A stretch of DNA of 64,000 nucleotides from Flavobacterium alkalisoli (GTDB taxonomy: Bacteria; Bacteroidota; Bacteroidia; Flavobacteriales; Flavobacteriaceae). The stretch spans positions 3,162,001 through 3,226,000 of the forward strand of contig NZ_CP042831.1 in the NCBI RefSeq assembly GCF_008000935.1, read 5' to 3'. A program made the translations under genes and the position numbers. Shown here piece by piece: positions 36,479-45,860 of this stretch (position 1 is its first letter; the number at the start of each line of letters is the position of its first letter). The notes beneath the pieces were generated by a model. The model saw only the letters and a list, made by a program, of their open reading frames with translations, ran no database searches and had not been told where the DNA came from.

Positions 36479-37672
36479 ATGTCGTTAACACCGTTTACAA
36501 AACAGCAATTGCTTCCGCAGGAGGAGAAACTTGAAGTAGGAAAGCAACGAAGTAACCTGTTTATAGGTATTCCCAAAGAAACATCTTATCAGGAAAGAAG
36601 AATTTGCCTAACACCCGATGCAGTAACTTCGCTTACGGCTCATGGCCACCGTGTTATGATTGAAGCAGGTGCAGGATTGAGTTCCAGCTATACTGATAAA
36701 GAATACAGCGACGCAGGCGCCGAAATAACAAATGATACAAAAAAAGTATTTGGCTGCCCGGTTATTCTTAAAGTAGAACCACCTACAGTTAAGGAGATTG
36801 AGATGATGAATCAGCAAACACTTATCATCTCTGCCATTCAGTTAAAAACCCAGAAAAAAGAATATTTTGAGGCTCTGACTTCTAAAAAAATAACAGCCCT
36901 GGCTTTTGAATTCATTAAGGACGAAGACGGCTCTTACCCTGCCGTAAAATCGTTAAGTGAAATTGCAGGAACCGCATCTGTGCTTATAGCATCAGAGTTA
37001 ATGATAAACCAAAAAATAGGTAAAGGCCTTCTGTTGGGTAATATCACCGGTGTTCCTCCTACTGAGGTTGTTATTGTGGGCGCAGGAACGGTTGCCGAAT
37101 ATGCTGCCAGAACCGCGCTTGGACTTGGTGCTAACGTAAAAGTGTTTGATAATTCCATCAATAAGCTGCGCAGGTTGCAAAACAATCTTAACCAACGCAT
37201 TTTTACATCAACCATACAGGAAAAGGTATTATTAAAAGCCCTTATGCGTTGTGATGTAGCCATAGGTGCAATGCGCGGAAAAGAACGTACTCCTATTGTA
37301 GTTAGCGAAACCATGGTAGAGCACATGAAAAAAGGTGCTGTTATTATTGATGTTTGTATTGATACGGGTGGATGCTTTGAAACTTCGGAAATTACCACTC
37401 ACGAAAAGCCGACATTTATTAAGAACAATGTAATTCACTATTGCGTTCCTAATATACCGTCACGCTATTCTAAAACGGCTTCAATGTCTATCAGTAATAT
37501 CATTAGTCCGTTTTTACTTCAAATGGCCGAAGATGGTGGTATAGAAAGCTCAATACGCTGTAATTATGGTTTAAAACACGGTATATATTTCTATCACGGG
37601 TTACTAACCAACAGATCTATAGCCGACTGGTTTAATATACCATTTAGAGATATTAATCTCTTAATATTTTAA
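36479..37672 (+). CDS. ald: Alanine dehydrogenase
   Basis: 397 residues. N-terminal AlaDh/PNT domain (FIGIPKETSYQERRICLTPDAV, GAGLSSSYTDKEY) and NAD-binding domain (VVIVGAGTVAEYAARTALGLGA, VFDNSINKLRRL). The length and lack of a transmembrane part exclude transhydrogenase. A 25-residue N-terminal extension precedes the domain, as in other Bacteroidota enzymes. It converts pyruvate plus ammonia to L-alanine reversibly. Confidence 0.88.
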   Translation: MSLTPFTKQQLLPQEEKLEVGKQRSNLFIGIPKETSYQERRICLTPDAVTSLTAHGHRVMIEAGAGLSSSYTDKEYSDAGAEITNDTKKVFGCPVILKVEPPTVKEIEMMNQQTLIISAIQLKTQKKEYFEALTSKKITALAFEFIKDEDGSYPAVKSLSEIAGTASVLIASELMINQKIGKGLLLGNITGVPPTEVVIVGAGTVAEYAARTALGLGANVKVFDNSINKLRRLQNNLNQRIFTSTIQEKVLLKALMRCDVAIGAMRGKERTPIVVSETMVEHMKKGAVIIDVCIDTGGCFETSEITTHEKPTFIKNNVIHYCVPNIPSRYSKTASMSISNIISPFLLQMAEDGGIESSIRCNYGLKHGIYFYHGLLTNRSIADWFNIPFRDINLLIF

Positions 37673-37687
37673 ATTTAAAACTCCGAT

Positions 37688-38515
37688 TTGGAAAACACAC
37701 TACTACTCATCATTGTTGGATTAATTATAGGAACTGTCGGAACACTTATTGGAGCTGGAGGAGGCTTTATCCTTGTTCCTTTTCTTTTGTTCTTTTACCC
37801 TCAGTTTGAACCTGAAACCGTAACCGCAATCTCTATAGCTGTAGTTGCCTTAAATTCCATATCGGGTTCATTTGCCTATGCACGATCAGGAAGGATAGAT
37901 TATAAAGCAGGTGTTACATTTGCCTTATACACCATCCCGGGATCTATATTAGGTGTATGGACCGTTAAATATATAGACCAAAAAACATTTAATATTATCT
38001 TCGGTATACTACTCGTTGTATTATCAATCTACCTTTTCTTCAAAAACCGAAAGGTTGTTGCACAAAAAATAACTCAGGTTACCGGAAAAGGATACAAGCA
38101 CACTAAACTTACCGATAAGGCCGGAACAACTTATGAATATAGCTACAAACAATCTTTTGGAGCTATAATAAGTGTATTTGTAGGCTACATCTCCCCTCTT
38201 TTAGGTATTGGCGGAGGTATTATACACGTACCCGCAATGGTAAACTGGTTGCGTTTCCCTGTTCATATTGCAACAGCTACCTCACACTTTATTTTAGCTG
38301 TAATGGCTACGGTTAGTGTTATTACCCATGCCTTTAGCGGAACATACAGCAATAACGAAATTATTCTTACCATCGTTTATCTAAGCTTAGGAGTAGTACC
38401 CGGAGCTCAGTTAGGAGCCTATTTTTCTCACAGGATAAAAAGCCATATTATCATAAGGGCATTAGCTGTATGCCTAATTATTGTAGGCTTCAGGATATTA
38501 TTCTACAAGAGATGA
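37688..38515 (+). CDS. TauE/SafE family sulfite/organosulfonate exporter
   Basis: 275 residues, start at TTG 37688 because no ATG lies upstream of the first conserved GAGGGFILVP motif. Two TauE repeats, each with a Gly-rich helix (TLIGAGGGFILVPFLL and LLGIGGGIIHVPAMV), about eight membrane segments in total. Such transporters export sulfite, sulfoacetate or other small anions. The ATGA overlap couples it to the GNAT gene. Confidence 0.85.
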   Translation: MENTLLLIIVGLIIGTVGTLIGAGGGFILVPFLLFFYPQFEPETVTAISIAVVALNSISGSFAYARSGRIDYKAGVTFALYTIPGSILGVWTVKYIDQKTFNIIFGILLVVLSIYLFFKNRKVVAQKITQVTGKGYKHTKLTDKAGTTYEYSYKQSFGAIISVFVGYISPLLGIGGGIIHVPAMVNWLRFPVHIATATSHFILAVMATVSVITHAFSGTYSNNEIILTIVYLSLGVVPGAQLGAYFSHRIKSHIIIRALAVCLIIVGFRILFYKR

Positions 38516-38967
38516 TTACAATAAGAGAATATACTCCTCTTGATAGAGAATCTCTTATAAAGCTGCTTCGTCTTAATATTCCAAAATATTTTGCTCCCGA
38601 AGAAGAACAGGACCTTATTGATTATCTGGATAAACACATTTACAGCTATTTTGTAATATTACTGCATAACGAAATTGTAGGTGCGGGAGGCTTTAATATT
38701 TCTGAAGATAAAACCACAGGTATTCTTTCGTGGGATTTTTTTCATCCGGAGCATCAGGGCGCCGGACTTGGTACTACCTTTACCCTATACAGGATTAAGA
38801 AATTAAAAGAAATTAAAACCATTACAAAAATAATGGTGCGCACCTCTCAGCTGGCCTACAAATTCTACCAGAAATTTGGTTTTGAAACTCAGGAAATCGT
38901 GAAAGATTACTGGGGTAAAGACCTGGACTTATACAGAATGGAAAATAGTCTAGAAAAAATTAATTAG
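38512..38967 (+). CDS. GNAT family N-acetyltransferase
   Basis: 151 residues from the ATG at 38512, which overlaps the exporter stop (ATGA); the open frame runs further upstream but inside the exporter gene. GNAT fold: N-terminal ITIREYTPLDRESLIKLL, acetyl-CoA motif HPEHQGAGLGTTFTLYRI, and LAYKFYQKFGFE. The substrate is unknown. Its last eight bases overlap the convergent NrfD-like gene. Confidence 0.85.
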   Translation: MITIREYTPLDRESLIKLLRLNIPKYFAPEEEQDLIDYLDKHIYSYFVILLHNEIVGAGGFNISEDKTTGILSWDFFHPEHQGAGLGTTFTLYRIKKLKEIKTITKIMVRTSQLAYKFYQKFGFETQEIVKDYWGKDLDLYRMENSLEKIN

Positions 38968-39523
38968 TACTGATTTCTTCTTTCTTAGATTTAAGAGTTA
39001 AAAAATAGGCTAAAGTCAATACTAATACAGCTTCAATAACACCTATTAATAGTAATGACCAATCTCCATACAAAGGAATTGAAGTACCTGACCAACTATC
39101 CGGTTCATAATCTCTGTGTATTGACGTCATAATTATTACAAATCTCTCGAACATCCAGCCTATATTAATTACAAAACTTACAAAGAGCAGGAAATAAATG
39201 TTTATACCTAACTTTTTTACTAACAGCAACAGAGGTATTAAAAGGTGTCCTAACATCATTATTAAATAACTCCACCAATATGGCCCGGTAGCCCTGTTTA
39301 CAAAATCATATTCTTCATTAGGAAAAATTAAAAGTACTGAATAGAAAATTATATCAAGAAAAATATACAAAAGCACTCCCCATTTTACAATTAAAACAGC
39401 TTCTGTGACAACATCTTTTCTGCTAGATAAAATTCTGTAAAAAAGTAAAATAAAAACTGTAACCAAAAGAGGCTTGATAAATAAAAGGTTAATTAAACTT
39501 ATTATATCGCTAAATATCTCCAT
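38960..39523 (-). CDS. Orphan half-length NrfD/ActC-like membrane protein
   Basis: 187 residues with five predicted membrane segments. The region NIGWMFERFVIIMTSIHRDY closely resembles the signature near the end of NrfD/PsrC-type quinol-interacting subunits such as ActC of alternative complex III (NIGMWFERFVIIVTSLHRDY in typical Flavobacteriaceae proteins, from memory), and the surrounding GPYWWSYLIMMLGHLLIPLLLLVKKL and final membrane helix match the same part. Full-length ActC is about 450 or more residues with ten helices, so this is only a C-terminal-half equivalent, yet it has its own start and no visible damage. No cytochrome or molybdoenzyme genes are adjacent. Role unknown. Confidence 0.6.
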   Translation of the reverse strand: MEIFSDIISLINLLFIKPLLVTVFILLFYRILSSRKDVVTEAVLIVKWGVLLYIFLDIIFYSVLLIFPNEEYDFVNRATGPYWWSYLIMMLGHLLIPLLLLVKKLGINIYFLLFVSFVINIGWMFERFVIIMTSIHRDYEPDSWSGTSIPLYGDWSLLLIGVIEAVLVLTLAYFLTLKSKKEEISTN

Positions 39524-39545
39524 ATATAAATCGCTTAAAGTCTAA

Positions 39546-40103
39546 TTAATAATACAACCTAAAATCAAGCCTTTTACAAAGCGCATAGGTTTTTTCATGC
39601 AGCTCTTCTACAATATCAACTACATCATCACTATCCTGAAAAAGGCTGAAGAATATCTTGTCCAAATTAATGCTGCTTACACCGCTAAAAGGAATTCCGT
39701 ATCCTGAAATGGCCTTAGCTCCTGTAATATCTAAAAAATACTGAGCTTCTTCTTCGTCAAGATCTAAAATTTTTGAATTAGCAAAGTGAATTACTTTTCC
39801 TTTCATTCTTCCTTCAAAAAGCTCGGCTATTTCTTCAATACTGTAGTAGTAACCGTTAAGGCATATATTGTTTGCCTCCCCTTTCATTACCAGGTAAATA
39901 ATTTCATAATTTTTAAAATTATGGTCATTATAAAGCAATATCTGAAGGCTTTCTTCCATTCCCTCTATTGTATCACAACTCTTGTAAATACTGTCTATTC
40001 CTTCATAAGCCAACTTTTCCAGATTCCTTACTACTTCTGTTTCGGTATCTGTTTCAACATCATTAACAGCCTCAAGGCAAAATATAAACTTATCGTATTC
40101 CAT
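39546..40103 (-). CDS. Conserved hypothetical protein (DUF6642-like)
   Basis: 185 residues, acidic, no signal peptide or membrane helix. The start DKFIFCLEAVNDVE, the central YNDHNFKNYEIIYLVMKGEANNICLNGYYYSIEEIAELFEGR and the GAKAISGYG segment suggest a Rossmann-like or CHAT-like alpha/beta fold. It resembles the DUF6642 family as I remember it, with moderate certainty. It is followed by the NrfD-like gene after 22 bases, suggesting a two-gene unit. Confidence 0.6.
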   Translation of the reverse strand: MEYDKFIFCLEAVNDVETDTETEVVRNLEKLAYEGIDSIYKSCDTIEGMEESLQILLYNDHNFKNYEIIYLVMKGEANNICLNGYYYSIEEIAELFEGRMKGKVIHFANSKILDLDEEEAQYFLDITGAKAISGYGIPFSGVSSINLDKIFFSLFQDSDDVVDIVEELHEKTYALCKRLDFRLYY

Positions 40104-40195
40104 AAAATTCCTGCAAAATAATAGATAACAAATGTAGCTTTCTTTTAGTTTTTAATCAAAATCAGTTACTTTCGCGCAAAAAAATAATTGTAGCG

Positions 40196-41884
40196 GTGGT
40201 AAGCAATCCAAAAGACAGAATTACGTATTTTCCTGAGAGCCTGATAAATGATATAGATTTACCGGAGCGCTTTACTTTTCCGTTTTTTTACGAACCCCAC
40301 CCGCTCACTAAAATTGCTACAGCTCAATTACAGGAATACTTAGAAAATCAAACTGATTTAAACCATAACTTCGGACTTATAGAAAATCAACCCGGACTAG
40401 TTATAGGTAAAATGTTTGGGGTATTGGTAATTCAGGACGAAGAAGGCAGATTAGGATATCTTTCGGCTTTTTCAGGAAAACTTGCCGATTCTAATGACCA
40501 TCCTATGTTTGTACCTCCTGTTTTTGATATGCTTGTGGAAGACAGTTTTTTTCTTAAGGAACAATACATACTTAACAGCATTAATGATAAGGTTAAGGAA
40601 ATTGAACAGGATGAAAGATATATCGAGCTAAAAGAGGATTTAGAAAAATTTACGGCACAGTCTGTAAAAGAAATAGCAGCGTTTAAAAAACGTTTAAAAA
40701 GCAATAAGGCTTACAGAAAAAGCCTGCGTGACCGTAGGAAAAATATAATAAACGAGACTGACTATGCTCGTTTTGAAGCATACTTAATACGCTTTAGCCA
40801 TTATGACAACCACCAGTTCTCACTTCTTTCCAATCAATGGAAAAAAACTCTGGAAGAGGTGCATCTCGAAGTGGCAAAATATGAAAATACTATTGAAAGT
40901 CTCAAGAAAGAAAGAAGGGAAAAATCGGCAGCATTACAGCAACAGCTTTTTGAGCAATATGCTTTCTTAAATAAAGACCTCAAAGAAAAAAGTCTTCACT
41001 CCATATTTAGCGATACCGTTTTTGGCAAACCTCCTGCCGGTGCAGGTGAATGTGCAACTCCTAAATTACTTCAATATGCTTTCCTTCACGGATTCAAACC
41101 TATAGTAATGGCTGAGTTTTGGTGGGGAGCATCTCCAAAATCTGAAGTCAGGAAGCACAAACAATACTATCCTGCCTGTACAGGTAAATGCAAGCCTATC
41201 CTAAAACACATGCTGGAAGGGATGCCTGTAGATGATAATCCATTCCTTATCAACCAAGGCGAAGGAAAAAAACTAGAGACAGTTTATGAAGATGATCATC
41301 TAATCGTGGTTAATAAACCTGCTGAACTGCTTTCAGTTCCCGGCATATTGGTTCAGGATTCCGTTTATTCAAGGCTTCAGGCTATGTGGGAAGATATTGA
41401 GCCTCTTATTATACATAGACTTGATATGTCTACATCAGGCCTTTTAGTGGTAGCAAAAACCAAAGAAGCACATAAAAACATACAAAAACAGTTTTTAAAA
41501 CGAACTGTAACCAAACGATATACTGCACTGCTTTCCAGAGCCATAGACGGACAGGAAGGTGAAATAAACTTACCATTGCGTGGTGATCTGGATAACAGAC
41601 CAAGACAGCTTGTTTGTTTTGAGCATGGTAAAAAAGCCATTACAAGATGGAAAGTTGTTGAAAAAACAGATAGTACAACTAAGATTCACTTTTGGCCACT
41701 TACGGGGCGTACACATCAGTTACGTATGCACTCGGCACATGAGTTGGGCCTTAACGCTCCTATTGTAGGGGACGATTTGTATGGAACCGCTGCAGAGAGA
41801 CTTCACCTACATGCAGCTTATCTTGAATTTGTACATCCAGTAACAGAAGAAAAAATAAGTTTTGAAGCACCTGAAGGATTTTAA
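40196..41884 (+). CDS. RluA-family pseudouridine synthase with long N-terminal extension
   Basis: 562 residues from a GTG at 40196. The C-terminal 200 residues are the RluA catalytic domain: HRLDMSTSGLLVVAKT with the catalytic Asp, GRTHQLRMHSAHELG and PIVGDDLYG. The N-terminal 350 residues are an extension with a coiled-coil part (residues about 140-265, rich in Lys/Glu) and the block GECATPKLLQYAF followed by a WWGASPKSE...YYPACTGKC segment. This fused architecture is known in many bacteria, but the extension's role is not. It isomerises uridines in rRNA or tRNA. Confidence 0.9.
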   Translation: MVSNPKDRITYFPESLINDIDLPERFTFPFFYEPHPLTKIATAQLQEYLENQTDLNHNFGLIENQPGLVIGKMFGVLVIQDEEGRLGYLSAFSGKLADSNDHPMFVPPVFDMLVEDSFFLKEQYILNSINDKVKEIEQDERYIELKEDLEKFTAQSVKEIAAFKKRLKSNKAYRKSLRDRRKNIINETDYARFEAYLIRFSHYDNHQFSLLSNQWKKTLEEVHLEVAKYENTIESLKKERREKSAALQQQLFEQYAFLNKDLKEKSLHSIFSDTVFGKPPAGAGECATPKLLQYAFLHGFKPIVMAEFWWGASPKSEVRKHKQYYPACTGKCKPILKHMLEGMPVDDNPFLINQGEGKKLETVYEDDHLIVVNKPAELLSVPGILVQDSVYSRLQAMWEDIEPLIIHRLDMSTSGLLVVAKTKEAHKNIQKQFLKRTVTKRYTALLSRAIDGQEGEINLPLRGDLDNRPRQLVCFEHGKKAITRWKVVEKTDSTTKIHFWPLTGRTHQLRMHSAHELGLNAPIVGDDLYGTAAERLHLHAAYLEFVHPVTEEKISFEAPEGF

Positions 41885-42126
41885 ATATAAATTTTCTTAA
41901 AATCCTTCCACTACTTTTTCTCAAAAACGCGTATTAAATCCAAACCTTGCATTTTACATTAAATTACGTCATGTAAATTTAATGCTTACGCATATAATGT
42001 TAACTCACTTTAAAACAGGTATTTTACATCATACTTAAAAGCTATAATTTCAGTTAATTATATTAAATTTAAACATCAACAAAAGTTAAAATTAGAATTA
42101 TACATCAATATTAAAAGTAATACTAT

Positions 42127-42134
42127 TAAATTTG
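42127..42134 (+). promoter_or_regulatory. Candidate -7 element TAAATTTG of the TetR-efflux operon
   Basis: Full match to TAnnTTTG, 17 bases before the ATG of the TetR gene. Upstream lies an AT-rich 240-base region with a dyad TTTACAT-N11-ATGTAAA (41953-41977), a possible repressor site but too far and too AT-rich to be sure. Confidence 0.4.
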
Positions 42135-42151
42135 CAAGTAAATATTTTAAT

Positions 42152-42823
42152 ATGCGAGTTGTTCTGTCTAACGTTAAATTGATTATAAACGAAAATGTTT
42201 ATGTAAAAGATCCCGAAAGTTCAGCATTGGGTAAAAAAATATTGAATGAAAGTATCTTGCTTATAGATGAGATGGGCTTTGAAGCTTTTACTTTCAAAAA
42301 ACTGGGACAAAAAATTGAAAGTAACGAAAGTTCTATATACCGATACTTTGAAAACAAACACAAACTCTTAATATATCTTACTTCGTGGTACTGGAGTTGG
42401 ATGGAATATCGTTTAGTTTTTGAAACCGCTAATCTTGAAAGTGCAAATGAGAGGCTGAAAAAAGCAATTTTATTGTTTACTGAAGAGATTGAGGATGATT
42501 TATCTACCGAACATATTAACGAATCTGTATTACAACGAATAATTATATCAGATTTTACAAAAACAATTTTAACGAAGGAAGTTGATTTAGAAAACAGAAA
42601 TGGTTTCTTTTTAATCTATAAACGGGTAATACATCGTATTTCACAACTGATAAAAGAGGTAAACAGTAATTACCCCTATCCCGACTCCCTTGCAAGTTCT
42701 ATAATTGAAGGGGCTTTGCACCAGCATTTTTTAAAGCAACATTTAAAGTCCATAACTAACTGCGATGATTTAATTACGCCAGCTGATTTTTATATGGATA
42801 TGATTAACAAAGTTTTAAATTAA
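42152..42823 (+). CDS. TetR/AcrR family regulator of the export operon
   Basis: 223 residues. N-terminal TetR HTH: GKKILNESILLIDEMGFEAFTFKKLGQKIESNESSIYRYFENKHKLLIYL, with the YRYFENK turn typical of the family; the C-terminal ligand domain is helical. It lies four bases before the ABC gene, at the head of TetR-ABC-HlyD-TolC, so it probably represses the operon including itself and is released by an exported compound. Confidence 0.9.
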   Translation: MRVVLSNVKLIINENVYVKDPESSALGKKILNESILLIDEMGFEAFTFKKLGQKIESNESSIYRYFENKHKLLIYLTSWYWSWMEYRLVFETANLESANERLKKAILLFTEEIEDDLSTEHINESVLQRIIISDFTKTILTKEVDLENRNGFFLIYKRVIHRISQLIKEVNSNYPYPDSLASSIIEGALHQHFLKQHLKSITNCDDLITPADFYMDMINKVLN

Positions 42824-42827
42824 AGAT

Positions 42828-44501
42828 ATGACCCCATTAAAACGATTTTATAATTTACTGAAACTGGATAAAAAAGACATTTATCAAATAATTTTTTATG
42901 CAGCTTTCTCCGGGCTTATAAGCCTCTCTTTACCTCTGGGTGTACAAGCCATAGTTAATTTTATACAGGGAGGTCAGATAAGTATATCATGGATAGTACT
43001 AATAATAATAGTAACCCTGGGGGTAGCATTGGTGGGCATTCTTACACTGATGCAGTTAAGAATAACGGAAAACCTTCAGCAGAAAATATTCATACGATCT
43101 TCATTTGAGTTTGCATACCGCTTACCAAAACTAAGCTTTAATGCACTTTATGATAAATATCCCCCTGAAGTAGCTAATCGTTTTTTTGATACCCTAACCA
43201 TACAAAAAGGGACATCAAAACTGTTACTGGACTTCACTACTGCCCTGTTACAGGTTAGTCTTGGGTTAATATTACTATCTCTTTATCACCCGTTCTTTAT
43301 AATATTTGGTGTATTACTGGTAGGGATACTCTATATAATCTTTAAATTTTCATTTCAGGAAGGGTTAAATACCAGCCTTAAAGAATCTACATTTAAATAC
43401 AAGGTAGCTTACTGGCTACAGGAAATAGCCCGTAATAAAAATACATTTGGAAGAAAAAGTAATTTTGATTTCTCCCTTAATAAAAATGATAAACTGGTAA
43501 ACAACTATGTATCGTTTAGGGAAAAACACTTTAATGTAATAAAAAGACAGTTCTCCCAGCTTATATTATATAAGGTTTTTATAACAGCCGGTCTTCTGTC
43601 TGTTGGTGGTTTTTTAGTGCTTAGTCAAAAAATGAACATCGGACAGTTTGTTGCTGCCGAAATTATAATCCTTCTTATTATTAACTCAGTAGAGAAAATC
43701 ATCATTGGTCTTGAAACCCTATACGATGTACTTACTGCTGTTGAAAAAATAGGTGTGGTAACAGATCTTGAAATTCAGGAAGATTTTAAAAGTAATAAAT
43801 CAGATCTTTTTGAGAATGAGATTACTTTAGAAACTGAGGAAATGAGTTACCGTTACCCGGATAACGATATTGATATCATTAAAAAAGTTAGCCTGAAAAT
43901 CTTACCGTCTGAAAAAGTGTTTATTACCGGTAATAATAATTCCGGCAAAACAACATTAGTGAGGTTACTTTCCGGTTTTTTAATTCCTTCTTCCGGAACA
44001 CTTTATGCAAACGATAATATCATAAAAAAATCAGATAACGGGTGCTATAAAGACCGCATAGGTGTAGTTATGCAGGATGACACACTTTTTGAAGGTACAC
44101 TTTTGGAGAATTTAACCTTTAATAATCCCTACATTCAGGGTGAAGATATTAAATGGGCTTTAAACGCTGTTGGCCTTACTACAATAGTTAAAAGGCTGCC
44201 TATGGGACTGGAAACACAAATTAATCCTGACGGAAGACAGTTAACAAGATCGGTAATCCAAAAGATAATGATTGCACGAGCCATAATTACACGTCCTAAA
44301 ATATTGTTCCTGGAAGAACCAACCATAAGTATGGATACTGAAAGTGCCCAAAAGATTACCGACTTTTTGGTTAGTCCTCAAAACAACTGGACGGTTATCG
44401 TATCATCGGTTGACCAGTATTGGGAAAAAACCTGCGACAGGCTTATTGAAATGAACAACGGAGAGATTGTTAACGACATTAAAATAACAGGCAATGCTTA
44501 A
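42828..44501 (+). CDS. ABC transporter (membrane-ATPase fusion) with degenerate ATPase motifs
   Basis: 557 residues. Type I exporter transmembrane domain (residues about 20-300, six helices) and a nucleotide-binding domain from about residue 330. Walker A reads GNNNSGKTT (third Gly replaced by Asn, Lys kept); the Q loop VMQDDTLFEGT is normal; the LSGGQ signature is replaced by LTRSV in GRQLTRSVIQKIMIARAI; Walker B reads ILFLEEPT with Glu in place of the Asp but the catalytic Glu kept; the H-loop His is absent (VIVSSVDQ). Several hallmark residues are changed at once, yet the frame is intact. It overlaps the HlyD gene by eight bases. Substrate could be a drug, lipid or peptide. Confidence 0.88.
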   Translation: MTPLKRFYNLLKLDKKDIYQIIFYAAFSGLISLSLPLGVQAIVNFIQGGQISISWIVLIIIVTLGVALVGILTLMQLRITENLQQKIFIRSSFEFAYRLPKLSFNALYDKYPPEVANRFFDTLTIQKGTSKLLLDFTTALLQVSLGLILLSLYHPFFIIFGVLLVGILYIIFKFSFQEGLNTSLKESTFKYKVAYWLQEIARNKNTFGRKSNFDFSLNKNDKLVNNYVSFREKHFNVIKRQFSQLILYKVFITAGLLSVGGFLVLSQKMNIGQFVAAEIIILLIINSVEKIIIGLETLYDVLTAVEKIGVVTDLEIQEDFKSNKSDLFENEITLETEEMSYRYPDNDIDIIKKVSLKILPSEKVFITGNNNSGKTTLVRLLSGFLIPSSGTLYANDNIIKKSDNGCYKDRIGVVMQDDTLFEGTLLENLTFNNPYIQGEDIKWALNAVGLTTIVKRLPMGLETQINPDGRQLTRSVIQKIMIARAIITRPKILFLEEPTISMDTESAQKITDFLVSPQNNWTVIVSSVDQYWEKTCDRLIEMNNGEIVNDIKITGNA

Positions 44502-45858
44502 TATATCTGATAATAACCCGGTTAAAATTGAAAACGGTACGGGATATGAGACCATAAAAGTGCTTAACAACAGGCCTCATTATAAAATCCTGAACAGGAT
44601 AATTGTTTTTGTTTGTGTTATATGTTTTGCAGGTCTGTTTTTACCGTGGACACAAAACATTAGAGGTACAGGATCTGTAACAACACTAAAACCCGACCAA
44701 AGGCCACAAACCATTCACTCTGCCATAGCAGGAAGAATTGAAAAATGGTATGTACAGGAAGGTGATTTTGTAAACAAAGGCGATACCATTGTATTTATTT
44801 CTGAAATTAAGGAAGAATACTTTGACCCTAACCTTGTAGAAAACACCAAGCAGCAGGTAGATGCCAAAAAAATGGCTAAAGAATCCTATGACAATAAGGT
44901 AGTGGCTTTAGAAAGCCAAATGCAGTCTTTAAATACCGAATTAGGGTTAAAACTTGAACAGGGGCGCAATAAAATAAAGCAGGCACAGCTAAAAGTTAAG
45001 AGCGACAGTATGGACCTTGCTGCTGTAAATACGCAGCTTACAATTGCAAAAACACAGTTTGACCGTGCCGTAACCCTTAACCGTGAAGGTTTAAAACCTT
45101 TAACCGACGTAGAGGAAAAAAGGCTTAAGCTACAGGAAGCAGAGGCTAAAATAATTACACAGGAAAACAAACTCCTTGGATCAAAAAATGAGCTTATTAA
45201 TGCTCGTGTAGAAATTAACCGAATAAGGGCTGAGTATACCGAAAAGATTTCTAAGGCGGGAAGTGATAAATATACTGCCCTAAGCAGTCTTTATGATACC
45301 GAGGCACAGGTTACAAAACTGGAAAACCAATATGTTAACTATAGCATCCGTAATGGTTTGTATTACATAAAAGCACCACAAAGCGGTTATATAAATAAGG
45401 CTTTACTAAGCGGTATAGGAGAAACCATTAAAGAAGGTACTTCTGTAGTAAGTATTATGCCTGCGGGCTATGATATTGCTGTAGAAACCTATGTAGACCC
45501 TATAGATTTACCTTTAATAAGGAAAGGGTCAAAAATAAGGGTATGGTTTGACGGGTGGCCTACAATAGTATTTTCCGGATGGCCGGGAATGTCTTATGGT
45601 ACATTTGGCGGGCGTGTAGTGGCAATAGAAAACTTTATAAGCCCTAACGGTAAATACAGGGTACTTGTATCTCCTGATAAGGATGAGCAGGACTGGCCGG
45701 AACAATTGAGTATCGGTGCCGGTGCACAAACAATAGCCTTGCTTGATAATGTACCTGTATGGTATGAGATATGGCGAAACCTAAACGGCTTCCCTCCTAA
45801 CTATTACAGCGCGCAAACTGATAAAACAGCTTCATCAAAAGATAACCAAAAGAAATAA
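44494..45858 (+). CDS. HlyD-family membrane fusion (periplasmic adaptor) protein
   Basis: 454 residues. An N-terminal membrane helix (about 33-50) follows a cytoplasmic tail; then the barrel-sandwich lipoyl half RIEKWYVQEGDFVNKGDTIVFI, a long coiled-coil of about 180 residues, the second lipoyl half YYIKAPQSGYINKALLSGIGETI, and beta-barrel/membrane-proximal parts. It links the ABC exporter to the TolC-like channel. Starts within the ABC stop region and is followed two bases later by the TolC gene. Confidence 0.92.
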   Translation: MLNISDNNPVKIENGTGYETIKVLNNRPHYKILNRIIVFVCVICFAGLFLPWTQNIRGTGSVTTLKPDQRPQTIHSAIAGRIEKWYVQEGDFVNKGDTIVFISEIKEEYFDPNLVENTKQQVDAKKMAKESYDNKVVALESQMQSLNTELGLKLEQGRNKIKQAQLKVKSDSMDLAAVNTQLTIAKTQFDRAVTLNREGLKPLTDVEEKRLKLQEAEAKIITQENKLLGSKNELINARVEINRIRAEYTEKISKAGSDKYTALSSLYDTEAQVTKLENQYVNYSIRNGLYYIKAPQSGYINKALLSGIGETIKEGTSVVSIMPAGYDIAVETYVDPIDLPLIRKGSKIRVWFDGWPTIVFSGWPGMSYGTFGGRVVAIENFISPNGKYRVLVSPDKDEQDWPEQLSIGAGAQTIALLDNVPVWYEIWRNLNGFPPNYYSAQTDKTASSKDNQKK

Positions 45859-45860
45859 TC

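Noticed and set aside
36934..37398. 154-codon minus-strand frame inside ald
   Set aside because: Antisense to the conserved alanine dehydrogenase; shadow frame caused by its codon use.
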